Source of the DNA: Oscillospiraceae bacterium
GTDB taxonomy: Bacteria > Bacillota > Clostridia > Oscillospirales > Ruminococcaceae
Direction: 5' to 3'
NCBI GenBank assembly: GCA_017847875.1
Contig: JAGASN010000009.1
Location: 1-41,603, forward strand
DNA: 41,603 nt
Both the position numbers and the translations under genes were made by a program. Under the pieces are notes generated by a model, which worked only from the letters and a program-made list of their open reading frames with translations, was not told the DNA's origin and did not search any database. Each line of letters starts with the position of its first letter. The first letter of the stretch is position 1. Of this stretch, positions 1-8,683 are shown piece after piece.

Positions 1-1
1 C

Positions 2-862
2 TATAATGAATATCTCGACCCGACAGAAGTTCAGTTCACCGCGACCAAAACCCTTGAGGGTACCGAAAATATTCCGGACGGAATCTTCAGCTTTACTCTT
101 GTTGGAGAAGGAATAAGCGAAACCGTTCAGAACGTCGGAAATACCGTAACTTTCAGCAAAATCACTTATGACAAACTCGGAACTCATAATTATGAAATCC
201 GCGAAGTTATAGGCGATAACCTGAGCATCCTTTATGACAGAACGGTTTATACTGTAACTGTCAAAGTAATTCATAACGATCCCGAAGATCCCACAGCATA
301 CAAAACAGAAGTCACTTTTAACAATGGTGAGGAAAATGTTGAAGGAATCGCCTTTGAAAACACCCTTCGTGAGCCGGTTGACGTAATTCTTGAAGCAAGA
401 AAAACCGTTAACAACGAAAAACCGGGATATTACCAGTTTGAATTTGAGCTCAAAGACGCCGACGGAAAAGTTGTTTCCACCGTTAAAAACGACAGCGAAG
501 GAAAAATCGTTTTCGATAAACTCACTTTTGACAAAGCCGGAACCTATAATTACACTATGAGCGAAAAGAGATTCTTCGCAATCGGAATGCTTTTCGATAT
601 GAAGGTCTATGACGTCGAAATTGTTGTAACCGCAGATTCCACTGATGACGATCCTTTTGAAGCAACAGTTACCGTAAGCAGAAAAGGAAAAGTTCTTGAA
701 GACTGGCCCGTTTTCAGAAATATTACAAACGGACGCAGTGAAGAGAATGAGGATTACAACCCTTCCACCGGCGCAACTGTAATAACCGCCGCTTCTGTTG
801 CGGCAGTTACCGCAGGCGGAATTGTTCTTGTGAAATTCATCAGGAACAAAAAACGCAAATAA
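2..862 (+). CDS. Sortase-anchored pilin-like surface protein (3' part only)
   Basis: Partial: the frame is open from base 2, so the N-terminus lies before the window. Two immunoglobulin-like repeats resemble the streptococcal pilin isopeptide-linkage domain (Spy0128/FctA type). Each has the Lys/Glu/Asn set expected for a self-formed isopeptide bond: the first has ATKTL, YEIREV and FENT, the second EARKTV, TMSEK and FRNIT. A C-terminal sorting signal follows at bases 758-772 (NPSTG), then a hydrophobic segment of about 20 residues and a basic tail ending KNKKRK-like. The protein is therefore probably exported, cleaved by a sortase and linked to the cell wall or built into a pilus. NPSTG is not the classic LPXTG, so a dedicated sortase is possible; none lies in the window. 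A strong terminator follows. An internal ATG at 557 is not a credible start because coding continues upstream. Family assignment is good; adhesin versus pilin role is inference. Confidence 0.85.
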   Translation, partial: YNEYLDPTEVQFTATKTLEGTENIPDGIFSFTLVGEGISETVQNVGNTVTFSKITYDKLGTHNYEIREVIGDNLSILYDRTVYTVTVKVIHNDPEDPTAYKTEVTFNNGEENVEGIAFENTLREPVDVILEARKTVNNEKPGYYQFEFELKDADGKVVSTVKNDSEGKIVFDKLTFDKAGTYNYTMSEKRFFAIGMLFDMKVYDVEIVVTADSTDDDPFEATVTVSRKGKVLEDWPVFRNITNGRSEENEDYNPSTGATVITAASVAAVTAGGIVLVKFIRNKKRK

Positions 863-880
863 TTCTGAACTATAATTAAA

Positions 881-912
881 AGGAACTCCGGATTTCCGGA
901 GTTCCTTTTTTT
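881..912 (+). terminator. Rho-independent terminator after the pilin-like gene
   Basis: A perfect 12-bp stem (881-892 with 895-906) with a 2-base apparent loop, opening to a larger loop in practice, is followed by a T run. It lies about 20 bases after the stop codon at 862. Confidence 0.85.
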
Positions 913-945
913 GAAAAAATATTTAAAATATTTTCAAAAATGCTA

Positions 946-990
946 TTCCAAAAGCAAAAAAATTTGGTTATAATGTTATAAGGAAGGGGA
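946..990 (+). promoter_or_regulatory. Promoter and RBS of the ribokinase-family gene
   Basis: TATAAT at 969-974 has a weak -35 (TTCCAA, 946-951) exactly 17 bp upstream. A strong purine RBS (AGGAAGGGGA, 981-990) precedes the ATG at 998. Confidence 0.55.
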
Positions 991-997
991 TGCTCTT

Positions 998-1891
998 ATG
1001 AAGATTATCAATTTTGGTTCGCTTAATATCGACCACGTTTATCCGGTTGAACATATTGTTCGCCCGGAAGAAACTTTGCGTGCAAAAAAAGCAAACTATT
1101 TTCCCGGCGGAAAAGGTCTTAACCAATCCATTGCTATTGCAAGGGCAGGCGCGGACGTTTTTCATGCGGGCTGCGTCGGAATGAGCGACGGAGCAATTCT
1201 CCTTAACATTCTTGAAAAAAACGGAGTCAACACTTCCCTTATCCGTAAGAAGGAGATTCCTACCGGAAACGCCTTTATTCAGGTTACACCGGAAGGCAAC
1301 AAGAGCATAATCGTTTGCGGCGGCGCAAACCTTTCCATAACAGACGATCAGATAGATTATACCGTTGCCCAGCTTAGGAAAGGTGACATAATCCTTTTGC
1401 AGAACGAAATCAACGGAATTGAAACCATTGTTGAAAAAGCTCTTGCCGCCGGAGCAAAAGTTGCCCTTAACCCGGCACCTTTTACTAAAAACCTCCGGAA
1501 CCTTCCGCTTGAAAAACTTTCCTATGTTTTTGTGAACCGCTTTGAAGCTTCGGAATTTACCGGCGCAAGCCCGATGGATCTTGAAGCGCTTATTCCGGCG
1601 ATAAAACGAACCTTCCCGAACGCGGAAACGATTCTTACCCTTGGGGTAAAGGGTTCGATGCTGATTACAAAAGAGGATACATATTACCAGAAAATTTATG
1701 ATGCTCCTGTAAAGGACAAAACCGCCGCAGGCGACGCCCTTATCGGTTTTTACCTCGCAACTGTCCTTCAGGGCGCAAAGCCGAAGGATGCCCTTATGAT
1801 GGCTGTAAAAGCGGCTTCCATAACCGTTTCCCGTGCCGGTGCGGCAAGTTCAATTCCGATGATAGAAGAATGTTATCAGTTCGGAAACTGA
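998..1891 (+). CDS. PfkB-family carbohydrate kinase, ribokinase-like
   Basis: A complete 297-residue PfkB/ribokinase-fold kinase that would phosphorylate a sugar or nucleoside with ATP in the cytoplasm. The N-terminal sugar-binding signature is visible (PGGKGLNQSIAIARAG, about residues 37-52). The C-terminal anion-hole and catalytic-base motif reads DKTAAGDALIGFY (usually DTTGAGD), so the catalytic Asp is kept while two flanking residues differ. The length is typical of RbsK. The start is ATG behind a strong RBS. The gene is monocistronic between two terminators, and no sugar transporter or ribose-pyranase neighbour is present, so the substrate cannot be fixed. Ribokinase is the closest match; another PfkB sugar kinase is possible. 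Confidence 0.85.
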   Translation: MKIINFGSLNIDHVYPVEHIVRPEETLRAKKANYFPGGKGLNQSIAIARAGADVFHAGCVGMSDGAILLNILEKNGVNTSLIRKKEIPTGNAFIQVTPEGNKSIIVCGGANLSITDDQIDYTVAQLRKGDIILLQNEINGIETIVEKALAAGAKVALNPAPFTKNLRNLPLEKLSYVFVNRFEASEFTGASPMDLEALIPAIKRTFPNAETILTLGVKGSMLITKEDTYYQKIYDAPVKDKTAAGDALIGFYLATVLQGAKPKDALMMAVKAASITVSRAGAASSIPMIEECYQFGN

Positions 1892-1903
1892 AAATAAATA
1901 TAA

Positions 1904-1943
1904 TAAAAAAACTCCCGTTCCGAAAGGAACGGGAGATTTTTTA
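1904..1943. terminator. Bidirectional terminator between convergent genes
   Basis: A 10-bp perfect stem (1912-1921 with 1926-1935, GAAA loop) has a T run on the plus side and an A run before it, so it can end both the kinase transcript (plus) and fakA (minus). Confidence 0.85.
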
Positions 1944-1955
1944 TCTCTGCGGAAA

Positions 1956-3575
1956 TTATTCCGCGCTGATGATGTAATAATAAACGGGCTGTCCGCCATA
2001 GATGGTGTTTACTTCAATGGAGTTCGGAAGTTTTCCTTCGATAACGGTGCGGATAGCTTCAGCCTGTTCTTCGGAAACGTCTTCGCCGTAATAAATGGTT
2101 ACCATAGAGGTTTCTTTGGTAACAAGGGCTTTTGCAAGACGGCTGCAGATAAGATCCATTTCTTTGCCGGTATAAAGCATTTTGCCTTCTTTCATTGCAA
2201 GAAGTTCGCCCTCTTTGATTTTGTGACCGTCAAAGTCGGAATCTCTTGCGGCGAAAGTTACCTGGCCGGTGGTTACGGAAGAAAGAGCTTCGTTCATGGC
2301 TTCGGTGTTTTCCTTAACGGAAGCGTCGCAGTCATAAGCGAGCATTGCGGAAATTCCCTGGGGAACGGTTTTGCTGGGGATTACAACAACGTTTCTGTCA
2401 GCAATTTCTGCTGCCTGCTGTGCTGCCATGATGATGTTTTTGTTATTGGGAAGAACAAAAACGTTTTTAGCCGGAGTAGCCTGAACAGCTGCAAGAATAT
2501 CTTCGGTGGAAGGGTTCATGGTCTGTCCGCCGGAAACAATGTTATCACAGCCAAGGTCCGCAAAAACGTCGGTAAGACCTTTTCCTGCGCAAACGGAAAC
2601 GAAACCGTATTCAACGGAAGGATCAACTTCCGCATAGGGGAACTTTTCTTCTTTGGTTTCTTCTGCCGGTGCTTCATATTCAAATTTGAGTTCAGTATGA
2701 GCGATGCTCATGTTCTCAACTTTGGTTGCAAGAAGGGTTCCGAAAGAAAGGGCTTCGGTAATGACTTTTCCGGGTTCGTTGGTGTGGATATGGAATTTTG
2801 CACCCTGGGTTCCTTCGGTATATTCAACAATTTCGCCGAAAGCGGAAAGTACTTTTTCAAAACCTTCGGAAGCATTTTCGCCGCGTTTTGCAACAGCTTC
2901 AACGCAATAGGCATAATCGGTTGCCTTTGCGGAAGTTTCTTCCGCGGTTTTGGGCATGATGATTTTTCCTTCGGAAATTACGGACCACATGCCTTCGAAG
3001 ATATAAACAAGTCCCTGGCCGCCTGCGTCAACAACTCCGCTCTTTTTAAGGATCGGAAGCATTTCGGGAGTCTGGGCAAGGGTGCGTTTGCTCTGAAGAT
3101 ACATTCCGTAAACTACAGCAACGGTGGAATCGTCATATTTTACGATTTCGGTCGCTTTTTCAGCCGCACAGCGGGAAACTGTGAGAATGGTTCCTTCGGT
3201 GGGTTTCATAACAGCTTTGTAAGCTGCTTCAACACCAAGGGAAAATGCGGCGGCAATATCTGCGCCGGTGGCGGTTTCTTTTCCTTTCATTCCTTTGGAA
3301 AAACCGCGGAAAAGAAGGGAAAGGATAACGCCGGAGTTTCCTCTTGCGCCGCGAAGAAAGCCGGAAGCGGCAACTTTTGCAACTTCTTCAACGGTTGCTT
3401 CATCGCCGAGTTTTTCAAGTTCTTTTGCACCGTTGCCGATGGTCATGGACATATTGGTGCCGGTGTCGCCATCGGGAACGGGGAATACGTTAAGTGCGTC
3501 AACTTCTGCTTTTCTGTTGCAAAGATTGTTTGCGCCGGAAATAAAAGCATCGCGAAGCTGCTTTCCGTTTATCAA
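1956..3575 (-). CDS. fakA: Fatty acid kinase subunit A (DAK2/YloV family)
   Basis: FakA is the ATP-binding half of the fatty acid kinase that, with a FakB (DegV) fatty-acid carrier, makes acyl-phosphate from exogenous fatty acids for phospholipid synthesis. The N-terminal DhaL-type nucleotide domain shows NVFPVPDGDTGTNMSM, whose Asp residues bind Mg. The middle domain carries a zinc-type set: Cys in YAYCVEAV and two His in FHIHTNEPGKV. A DegV-like C-terminal domain follows. Length is about 540 residues, as in the family. I place the start at the TTG at 3575 (protein begins MINGKQLRDAF), because GAGGAG lies 9 bases upstream; a TTG at 3584 directly abuts that RBS and is unlikely. The usual neighbours (asp23, rpmB, recG) and a fakB are absent here. 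Transcribed from its own promoter. Confidence 0.93.
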   Translation of the reverse strand: MINGKQLRDAFISGANNLCNRKAEVDALNVFPVPDGDTGTNMSMTIGNGAKELEKLGDEATVEEVAKVAASGFLRGARGNSGVILSLLFRGFSKGMKGKETATGADIAAAFSLGVEAAYKAVMKPTEGTILTVSRCAAEKATEIVKYDDSTVAVVYGMYLQSKRTLAQTPEMLPILKKSGVVDAGGQGLVYIFEGMWSVISEGKIIMPKTAEETSAKATDYAYCVEAVAKRGENASEGFEKVLSAFGEIVEYTEGTQGAKFHIHTNEPGKVITEALSFGTLLATKVENMSIAHTELKFEYEAPAEETKEEKFPYAEVDPSVEYGFVSVCAGKGLTDVFADLGCDNIVSGGQTMNPSTEDILAAVQATPAKNVFVLPNNKNIIMAAQQAAEIADRNVVVIPSKTVPQGISAMLAYDCDASVKENTEAMNEALSSVTTGQVTFAARDSDFDGHKIKEGELLAMKEGKMLYTGKEMDLICSRLAKALVTKETSMVTIYYGEDVSEEQAEAIRTVIEGKLPNSIEVNTIYGGQPVYYYIISAE

Positions 3576-3695
3576 AAATCTCAACTCCTCTTAAATTTTC
3601 CTGATATAGTTTATTGTTACATTCGGATTTATTTTTACCACAAAATAATTCACATAGCTTAAGGTATAGACCTTTTACAGGCTATACCAAAATAT

Positions 3696-3724
3696 ATTAT
3701 ATCATAAAATATACCGTATGTAAA
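3696..3724 (-). promoter_or_regulatory. fakA promoter
   Basis: On the minus strand TTTACA (3719-3724) and TATAAT (3696-3701) are separated by exactly 17 bp, a near-consensus sigma-A promoter. Just downstream, at the expected transcript start, lies a 7-bp inverted repeat GGTATAG/CTATACC (3663-3669 and 3682-3688) that could be an operator or a 5' mRNA hairpin. It does not resemble the FapR operator. Confidence 0.75.
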
Positions 3725-3759
3725 AGAAAAATTTGTAAAAAACGCAAAATAATTAAAAA

Positions 3760-5295
3760 TTATTCGATTTTCCATTCAAGAATGTTGTAAAACATATCAA
3801 AATCCGTTCCGAAAAGGGTAAAAGGAAGATCACGGTTGAAAATTGCACAGCCTTTTGTGTAACAAAGCGGGGCAAAAGGCATAACGTCTTCAAAAACCGA
3901 AGCAAATTCGGAAGGGGTAACGGTTCCGCCCATAAAACCAAGCCAGCTGAAATAGAGTTTTTCGCTGTTCGGAACGCCGTAGTTTATATATTCAAATTCT
4001 GAATACTGATATTCATAGGGCGTAAGGATTTTTGTAAAATCCATATCTGCTCCAAGGCGCATTTCCGCAATATAAAGGTCATAGTTTCCGTTCTGAAGAT
4101 CGACCATAAAGGAACCGTAGGAAAGGGGAACAACTTTGACTTCAATTCCGGCTTCGCCGAGCATTTCCGCAACGGCGTTGGCAAGGTTTACCTTAACGGT
4201 GCTTTCGTTGCAGACAATAAGTTTTAAAGAAATTCTTTTTCCGCGGGAGTTGGTACGAAAACCTTCGGAATCCCGGTTGTCAAAACCCATATCGTCCAGG
4301 ATAAGGTTTGCGGACATAAGGTTGTGGCTGTTTTGGGAAACATACTGCATTTCGTAATAATCCGGATTATAAAGTTTTTTCGGAGCGGAGGCAAAATGTT
4401 TATAAACGTCCGAAACAATTCTTTCATAATCCATTGCGGCGGCAACAGCCCGGCGGAAATCCGCATAATAAGTGAACGCATAGTAGCTGTTCATTCCAAG
4501 ATAGACCATTCGGTTGCTCTGCATTCCCAAAGTTGCGCCGTTTGCGGCGGAACCCATATCCATGGGATCTGTGACATAGATGCAGTCATAGCGTCCCATT
4601 TTCATCTCATAGGTCAGAAGGTCCATATCCTCCGCCGGAACAAGATCGATTTCCTGGGCGGCGGAATAAATATCGCAAAAAAGCTTGGTTCCGTCTTCGC
4701 TGAAATAATAAATATCCGGAAAATACAGGGGATTATCTATTGTTTCATAAGATATGACCGGGAAGGTCAGAAGATTGGGAAAATATCTGTTGGCATAATA
4801 AAGGGTTATTCTGAGGCAGGTTGCGTCAACAACTTTAATGGAACTTATGCATTCAAGGCTTTTTGCATAATAACTGCCTTCCTTCATGGCAAGCTGGGTT
4901 GAGTAACGAAGGTCATAGGCGGTAAATTCCTTTCCGTTTGGAAAAGTTTCACCTTCGTTGATATATATATACCAGGTTATGTTGTCCTCAGTATAAATAT
5001 CTGAAACAAGGTCAAGTTCATAGCTGTAATCCGCTTTAAGGCTTACCATTGCGCGGTAAATAAGTTCGCAGACAAAGCGGTTCGGTTTTGAAAGAGTGTT
5101 ATAGGGCGAAATTCCTTCTTCATAATCAAAAGGGATTCGGAATTCAAAAAGTTCCTCTTCAAAAATTCCTTCCGGAATCTGGTTTTCGGAAGGAACGGGA
5201 ACTTCCGTTACCGGAGGAGTTACCGTTTGTGTTTCACAGCCGCTGAACATAAGTATTGCGGCAAGAAAAAAGGATATTATCTTAAAAAATCTCAT
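3760..5295 (-). CDS. Extracellular solute-binding lipoprotein, family 5 (peptide/nickel type)
   Basis: A 511-residue substrate-binding protein of the SBP_bac_5 (OppA/DppA/NikA) superfamily. It has a lipoprotein signal peptide (basic MRFFK start, hydrophobic stretch, lipobox MFSGC with the lipidated Cys near residue 19) and an acidic/proline linker before the binding domain. Family-like stretches include ITWYIYINEGETFPNGKEFTAYD and AVAAAMDYERIVSDVY. The length is typical. The start codon overlaps the ymdB stop by 4 bases (ATGA), so the two are translationally coupled. No ABC permease or ATPase lies nearby, so this is an orphan binding protein that may share another system's permease or act as a sensor or chaperone. 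Substrate unknown. Confidence 0.85.
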   Translation of the reverse strand: MRFFKIISFFLAAILMFSGCETQTVTPPVTEVPVPSENQIPEGIFEEELFEFRIPFDYEEGISPYNTLSKPNRFVCELIYRAMVSLKADYSYELDLVSDIYTEDNITWYIYINEGETFPNGKEFTAYDLRYSTQLAMKEGSYYAKSLECISSIKVVDATCLRITLYYANRYFPNLLTFPVISYETIDNPLYFPDIYYFSEDGTKLFCDIYSAAQEIDLVPAEDMDLLTYEMKMGRYDCIYVTDPMDMGSAANGATLGMQSNRMVYLGMNSYYAFTYYADFRRAVAAAMDYERIVSDVYKHFASAPKKLYNPDYYEMQYVSQNSHNLMSANLILDDMGFDNRDSEGFRTNSRGKRISLKLIVCNESTVKVNLANAVAEMLGEAGIEVKVVPLSYGSFMVDLQNGNYDLYIAEMRLGADMDFTKILTPYEYQYSEFEYINYGVPNSEKLYFSWLGFMGGTVTPSEFASVFEDVMPFAPLCYTKGCAIFNRDLPFTLFGTDFDMFYNILEWKIE

Positions 5296-6077
5296 TTTAC
5301 GGGATCTGTAATCTCAAATCTCTCAATAGAGAGAGCCTTTCCTGTGGAATCATCTGTTTCGGTGAAAATTCCCTGAACCTTGCAGGGGCCTTTTGCAATT
5401 TCCATGCCTTTTCCCCGGAGATGTGTTATCATAAAATCCGTTGAACATTTTGTTACAACGCCCAGTACGGAATCTATGGGTCCGCACATTCCGATATCGG
5501 TTATATATGCGGTTCCGCCGGGAAGAACGGTTTCGTCCGCTGTGGGAACGTGGGTGTGGGTTCCGAAAACAAGGCTCGCCTTGCCTTCAACGTATCTTCC
5601 GAGAGCGATTTTTTCGCTGGTTGCTTCGGCGTGCATATCGATAACAATGTTTTTTACGCCGAGGTCTTTTATGATTTTTTCCGCGGCGATAAAAGGATTT
5701 TCGTAAGCAAGGTCAAGAAAAACGTTTCCGATAAGGTTTATAACGGCACAGCGGTATTTTCCGCGTTCATAGATATAAACGCCGGTTCCGGGAGCGTTTG
5801 GATGAAGGTTTGCCGGACGGAGAGCACCGTATCCGCGCTCATAAACTTCCTCCATATCTCTGTTCCGGAGAGAATGGTTTCCGCCGGTAATAACGTCCGC
5901 GCCCATGGCGAAAAGAGCATCGCAGTTTCTCGCTGTGATGCTGCTGTTGTCGCCGGCGTTTTCACCGTTTACTATTATGATATCCGGAGAATATCTTTTT
6001 TTGATTGCGGGCATGTGGCGGCGAAGAGCTTCAACGCCAATGGTACCCATAACGTCGCCGATTGCAACAATTCGCAT
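5292..6077 (-). CDS. ymdB: YmdB-family metallophosphoesterase (TIGR00282)
   Basis: A calcineurin-like phosphoesterase of the YmdB family; the Bacillus protein hydrolyses 2',3'-cyclic nucleotides and affects RNA turnover and biofilm/motility decisions. The metal-ligand pattern is intact: GDVMG (Asp8), NGEN (Glu39, Asn40), GGNH (Asn67, His68), IDMHAEATSEK and GTHTHVPTAD. Length is 261 residues, as in the family. Variation: the usual GNHTWD is GNHSLR here. In many Firmicutes ymdB lies next to rny; here rny is 24 kb away. The gene sits 9 bases after trpS and overlaps the following lipoprotein gene by 4 bases, forming a trpS-ymdB-lipoprotein operon. Confidence 0.9.
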   Translation of the reverse strand: MRIVAIGDVMGTIGVEALRRHMPAIKKRYSPDIIIVNGENAGDNSSITARNCDALFAMGADVITGGNHSLRNRDMEEVYERGYGALRPANLHPNAPGTGVYIYERGKYRCAVINLIGNVFLDLAYENPFIAAEKIIKDLGVKNIVIDMHAEATSEKIALGRYVEGKASLVFGTHTHVPTADETVLPGGTAYITDIGMCGPIDSVLGVVTKCSTDFMITHLRGKGMEIAKGPCKVQGIFTETDDSTGKALSIERFEITDPVK

Positions 6078-6086
6078 ATTTTCACC

Positions 6087-7121
6087 TTATCTGGCAACAA
6101 AGCCGACTTTTTTATACATTTTATCAATGGTGCGCTGGGCAATTCTTTCTGCCTGTTCCGCGCCTTTGCGGTAACAATCTTCAAGATATGCTTTTTCGGA
6201 AAGATATCTGGAATAATTTTCGCGGATGGGAGCAAGATGTTCCGCAACAGCTTCGCCGACGGCTTTTTTGAAATCGCCGTAGCCTTTGCCTTCAAAATCG
6301 CGCTGGATGGAATCCATGGAGAAACCGGTCACTGCGCCATAGATGGTCATAAGGTTGTTGATGCCGTCTTTTCCTTCGCGGTAAGCAACTTCCATATCGG
6401 AGTCGGTAACGGCGGATTTGAATTTTTTGATGATGACGTTGGGGTCATCAAGAATATAGACGCAGCCCTTCGGGTTTTCGTCGGATTTGCTCATCTTTTT
6501 GGTGGGGTCGGAAAGGCTCATGATTTTTCCGCCGCTCTGGGAAGATGCGATATAAGGTTCCGGAACGGTGAAGGTTTTTCCGTAAAGACCGTTGAAACGT
6601 TCCGCAATATCTCTTGCGAGTTCAAGATGCTGTTTTTGGTCAACGCCTACCGGAACAACGTCCGCCTGATAAAGAAGAATATCGCCGGCCATAAGGACAG
6701 GATAGGTGAAAAGTCCTGCGTTGATGTTGTCGGCGTGTTTTGCGGATTTATCCTTGAACTGGGTCATGCGGGAAAGTTCACCGAACTGTGTTGAACAACC
6801 GAGAACCCAGTTTGCTTCAGCATGAGCGGGAACATGGCTCTGGATAAAAAGAATGCTTTTTTCGGGGTCGATTCCGCAGGCCATTGCAAGGGCATAGGAT
6901 TCAAGGGTGCGCCTGCGAAGTTCCGCCGGATCCTGACGAACGGTGATCGCGTGCATATTTACGATTGAATAAATGCAGTCATATTCATCCTGGAGTTTTT
7001 CCCAGTTTTTGATTGCGCCGAGATAGTTTCCGAGGGTGAAAACGCCGGTGGGCTGAATTCCGCTGAAAATGCGTTTTTTGCGTTCCGGTGCGGCGTTTGT
7101 GGTGTTTTCAATGTTTTCCAT
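6087..7121 (-). CDS. trpS: Tryptophanyl-tRNA synthetase
   Basis: A class I aminoacyl-tRNA synthetase that charges tRNA-Trp. The Rossmann-fold signature is PTGVFTLGNYLGA (HIGH equivalent) near residues 26-38. The substrate site has VPVGVDQKQHLELAR and the second ATP motif is KMSKSDENPKG. Length (344) is typical. The ATG at 7121 follows a clear AGGAGG. Lead gene of a minus-strand operon with ymdB and a lipoprotein. No T-box motif is visible in the short upstream region, so attenuation control is not evident. Confidence 0.97.
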   Translation of the reverse strand: MENIENTTNAAPERKKRIFSGIQPTGVFTLGNYLGAIKNWEKLQDEYDCIYSIVNMHAITVRQDPAELRRRTLESYALAMACGIDPEKSILFIQSHVPAHAEANWVLGCSTQFGELSRMTQFKDKSAKHADNINAGLFTYPVLMAGDILLYQADVVPVGVDQKQHLELARDIAERFNGLYGKTFTVPEPYIASSQSGGKIMSLSDPTKKMSKSDENPKGCVYILDDPNVIIKKFKSAVTDSDMEVAYREGKDGINNLMTIYGAVTGFSMDSIQRDFEGKGYGDFKKAVGEAVAEHLAPIRENYSRYLSEKAYLEDCYRKGAEQAERIAQRTIDKMYKKVGFVAR

Positions 7122-7188
7122 ATCAAAACCTCCTGAAAGAGATGAAAATTTACGTAATTATCCATCTTAAAATATAAAATTACATTTT

Positions 7189-7217
7189 AGTATAACATAA
7201 TATAATGTATTTTACAA
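7189..7217 (-). promoter_or_regulatory. Probable trpS operon promoter
   Basis: On the minus strand TTGTAA (7212-7217) and TATACT (7189-7194) are 17 bp apart, about 70 bases before the trpS start. Confidence 0.5.
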
Positions 7218-7243
7218 GTGGAGAAGAAAAACTGAAATTATGT

Positions 7244-7249
7244 TATAAT
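7244..7249 (+). promoter_or_regulatory. -10 element upstream of the ECF sigma gene
   Basis: TATAAT lies about 35 bases before the GTG start at 7284. No good -35 is visible 16-18 bp upstream, so the promoter may need an activator or an alternative sigma factor. Confidence 0.35.
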
Positions 7250-7283
7250 TTTCAAAAAAACTGCCGAAATTTTTAATAAAAAG

Positions 7284-7874
7284 GTGTATATAAAGGTGAA
7301 GGGAAGTGATTTTACGGAAGATTCGAAGATAATAGAACTGTATTTTGAAAGAAACGAGGAAGCAATTTCCGCAACTGATGAAAAATACGGCGCATACTGC
7401 ATGAAAATTTCACAAAATATTCTCGGCAGCACCGAAGATGCGAAGGAATGCGTTAACGATACATATCTTGCGGCATGGAATTCAATTCCACCGAAAATTC
7501 CGAAAATCCTTTCGCTGTTCCTCGGAAAAATAACCAGAAATTTTTCGCTTAATCTTTATAGAAAAAGCCACAGAGAAAAAAGAGGCGGCGGGGAATATGA
7601 AGTTGTTCTTGATGAAATTTCCGAACTTGTTTCGGGAAAAGAAAACGTTGAAAAAGATTTTGAACGGCGGGAAATTCTTTTTGCAATCAACGATTTTCTT
7701 AAAACGCTTGATGACGAAAAAAGAAATATATTCGTCTGCCGCTATTGGTATTTTTACAGCGCAAAAGACATTGCAAAACTTTTTGGGAAAAAAGAAAGCT
7801 CGGTTCATTCTTCGCTTGAGCGAACGAGAAAAAAACTTGGAAAATATCTTTCGGAAAGGGGTTTTGAATTATGA
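7284..7874 (+). CDS. ECF-type RNA polymerase sigma factor
   Basis: A 196-residue sigma-70 family member of the extracytoplasmic-function type. Region 2 is seen in KYGAYCMKISQNILGSTEDAKE followed by CVNDTYLAAWNSIPP. Region 4 is the helix-turn-helix near residues 145-190 (CRYWYFYSAKDIAKLF then SSVHSSLERTRKKLGKYL). It directs RNA polymerase to a small regulon, probably in response to an envelope signal. The start is uncertain: GTG at 7284 has only a weak AAAAAGG before it, and GTG at 7296 is an alternative. The stop overlaps the next gene by 4 bases (ATGA), a typical sigma/anti-sigma arrangement. A second, unrelated ECF sigma gene lies at 27084-27632. Confidence 0.88.
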   Translation: MYIKVKGSDFTEDSKIIELYFERNEEAISATDEKYGAYCMKISQNILGSTEDAKECVNDTYLAAWNSIPPKIPKILSLFLGKITRNFSLNLYRKSHREKRGGGEYEVVLDEISELVSGKENVEKDFERREILFAINDFLKTLDDEKRNIFVCRYWYFYSAKDIAKLFGKKESSVHSSLERTRKKLGKYLSERGFEL

Positions 7875-8683
7875 AAAAAGAAGAATTTATCGACCTTCTT
7901 GAAGATATTGACGATGAATATATAATCAAGGCACAGGGCGAAACCGGAAACAAAAAAGTTTTTACGATGAAAAAATGGTTTGCGCTTGTTGCGGCGATAA
8001 TAATAATCGGAGCTTTTGCAACGGTTGTTGCGGCAAAACCGGAATACAGGATATTTTTTGAAGAAACGGAGCTTGAAAGCGAAAAGGCATATTTCGTATG
8101 TTCCGAACTTGAAAAATTTTCTTACGGCGTTTTTTCCGAAGACATAAAAACGGTGGAAAAAGAGATAGCGCGTCAATACCGGGATTATGAACCTTACATG
8201 AGCAGTTTTCCCGGACATTGGTACAGACATTTTTCTTCCGCTTCCGAAGCAAAGGAATTTATCGGATTTGAAAAGTTTTCGGTTCCGGAAATCGGAATCC
8301 CGGAAAGGGATTTTTGCGTTTCCGCTTATGGAGATACTTCGGGCAAAATATCGCACATAAGGGCGGAATTTTCCTATCTTGATACGGAAGACGGATATCT
8401 CGGAATACAGATTTTTGCGGATGCGCTTACGGAAAATTTTGAAGAAGACTTTTTCCAAAGTGATATATTATCCGAGGGAGAATACCAAACGGTCAGGGAA
8501 ACCTTAAACAGAAAGAAAACAAAATTTTATATTTTTGACGGAGAAATTTCCGAAACAGGAAACAGAAGAACGGAGATATTTTTTGTGAAAAAAGGAGTTC
8601 TTTATTATGTAAACTTTGCTTTTTCCGAAGAAAAAACCGAAAAAGCGGAAGATATCATACAGAAAGTCTTAAACTTTTATTAA
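7871..8683 (+). CDS. Membrane protein, probable anti-sigma partner of the upstream ECF factor
   Basis: A 270-residue protein without a domain I recognise. Its layout is that of a single-pass anti-sigma factor: a cytoplasmic N-terminal part of about 35 residues rich in Asp/Glu (EEFIDLLEDIDDEYIIKA), a basic KKW start to one membrane helix (FALVAAIIIIGAFATVVAA, about residues 37-55), then an extracytoplasmic domain of about 210 residues rich in Glu, Phe and Lys. Its start overlaps the sigma gene by 4 bases, so both are made together. The anti-sigma role is inferred from context and topology only; a sensor or regulon member is possible. Confidence 0.65.
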   Translation: MKKEEFIDLLEDIDDEYIIKAQGETGNKKVFTMKKWFALVAAIIIIGAFATVVAAKPEYRIFFEETELESEKAYFVCSELEKFSYGVFSEDIKTVEKEIARQYRDYEPYMSSFPGHWYRHFSSASEAKEFIGFEKFSVPEIGIPERDFCVSAYGDTSGKISHIRAEFSYLDTEDGYLGIQIFADALTENFEEDFFQSDILSEGEYQTVRETLNRKKTKFYIFDGEISETGNRRTEIFFVKKGVLYYVNFAFSEEKTEKAEDIIQKVLNFY

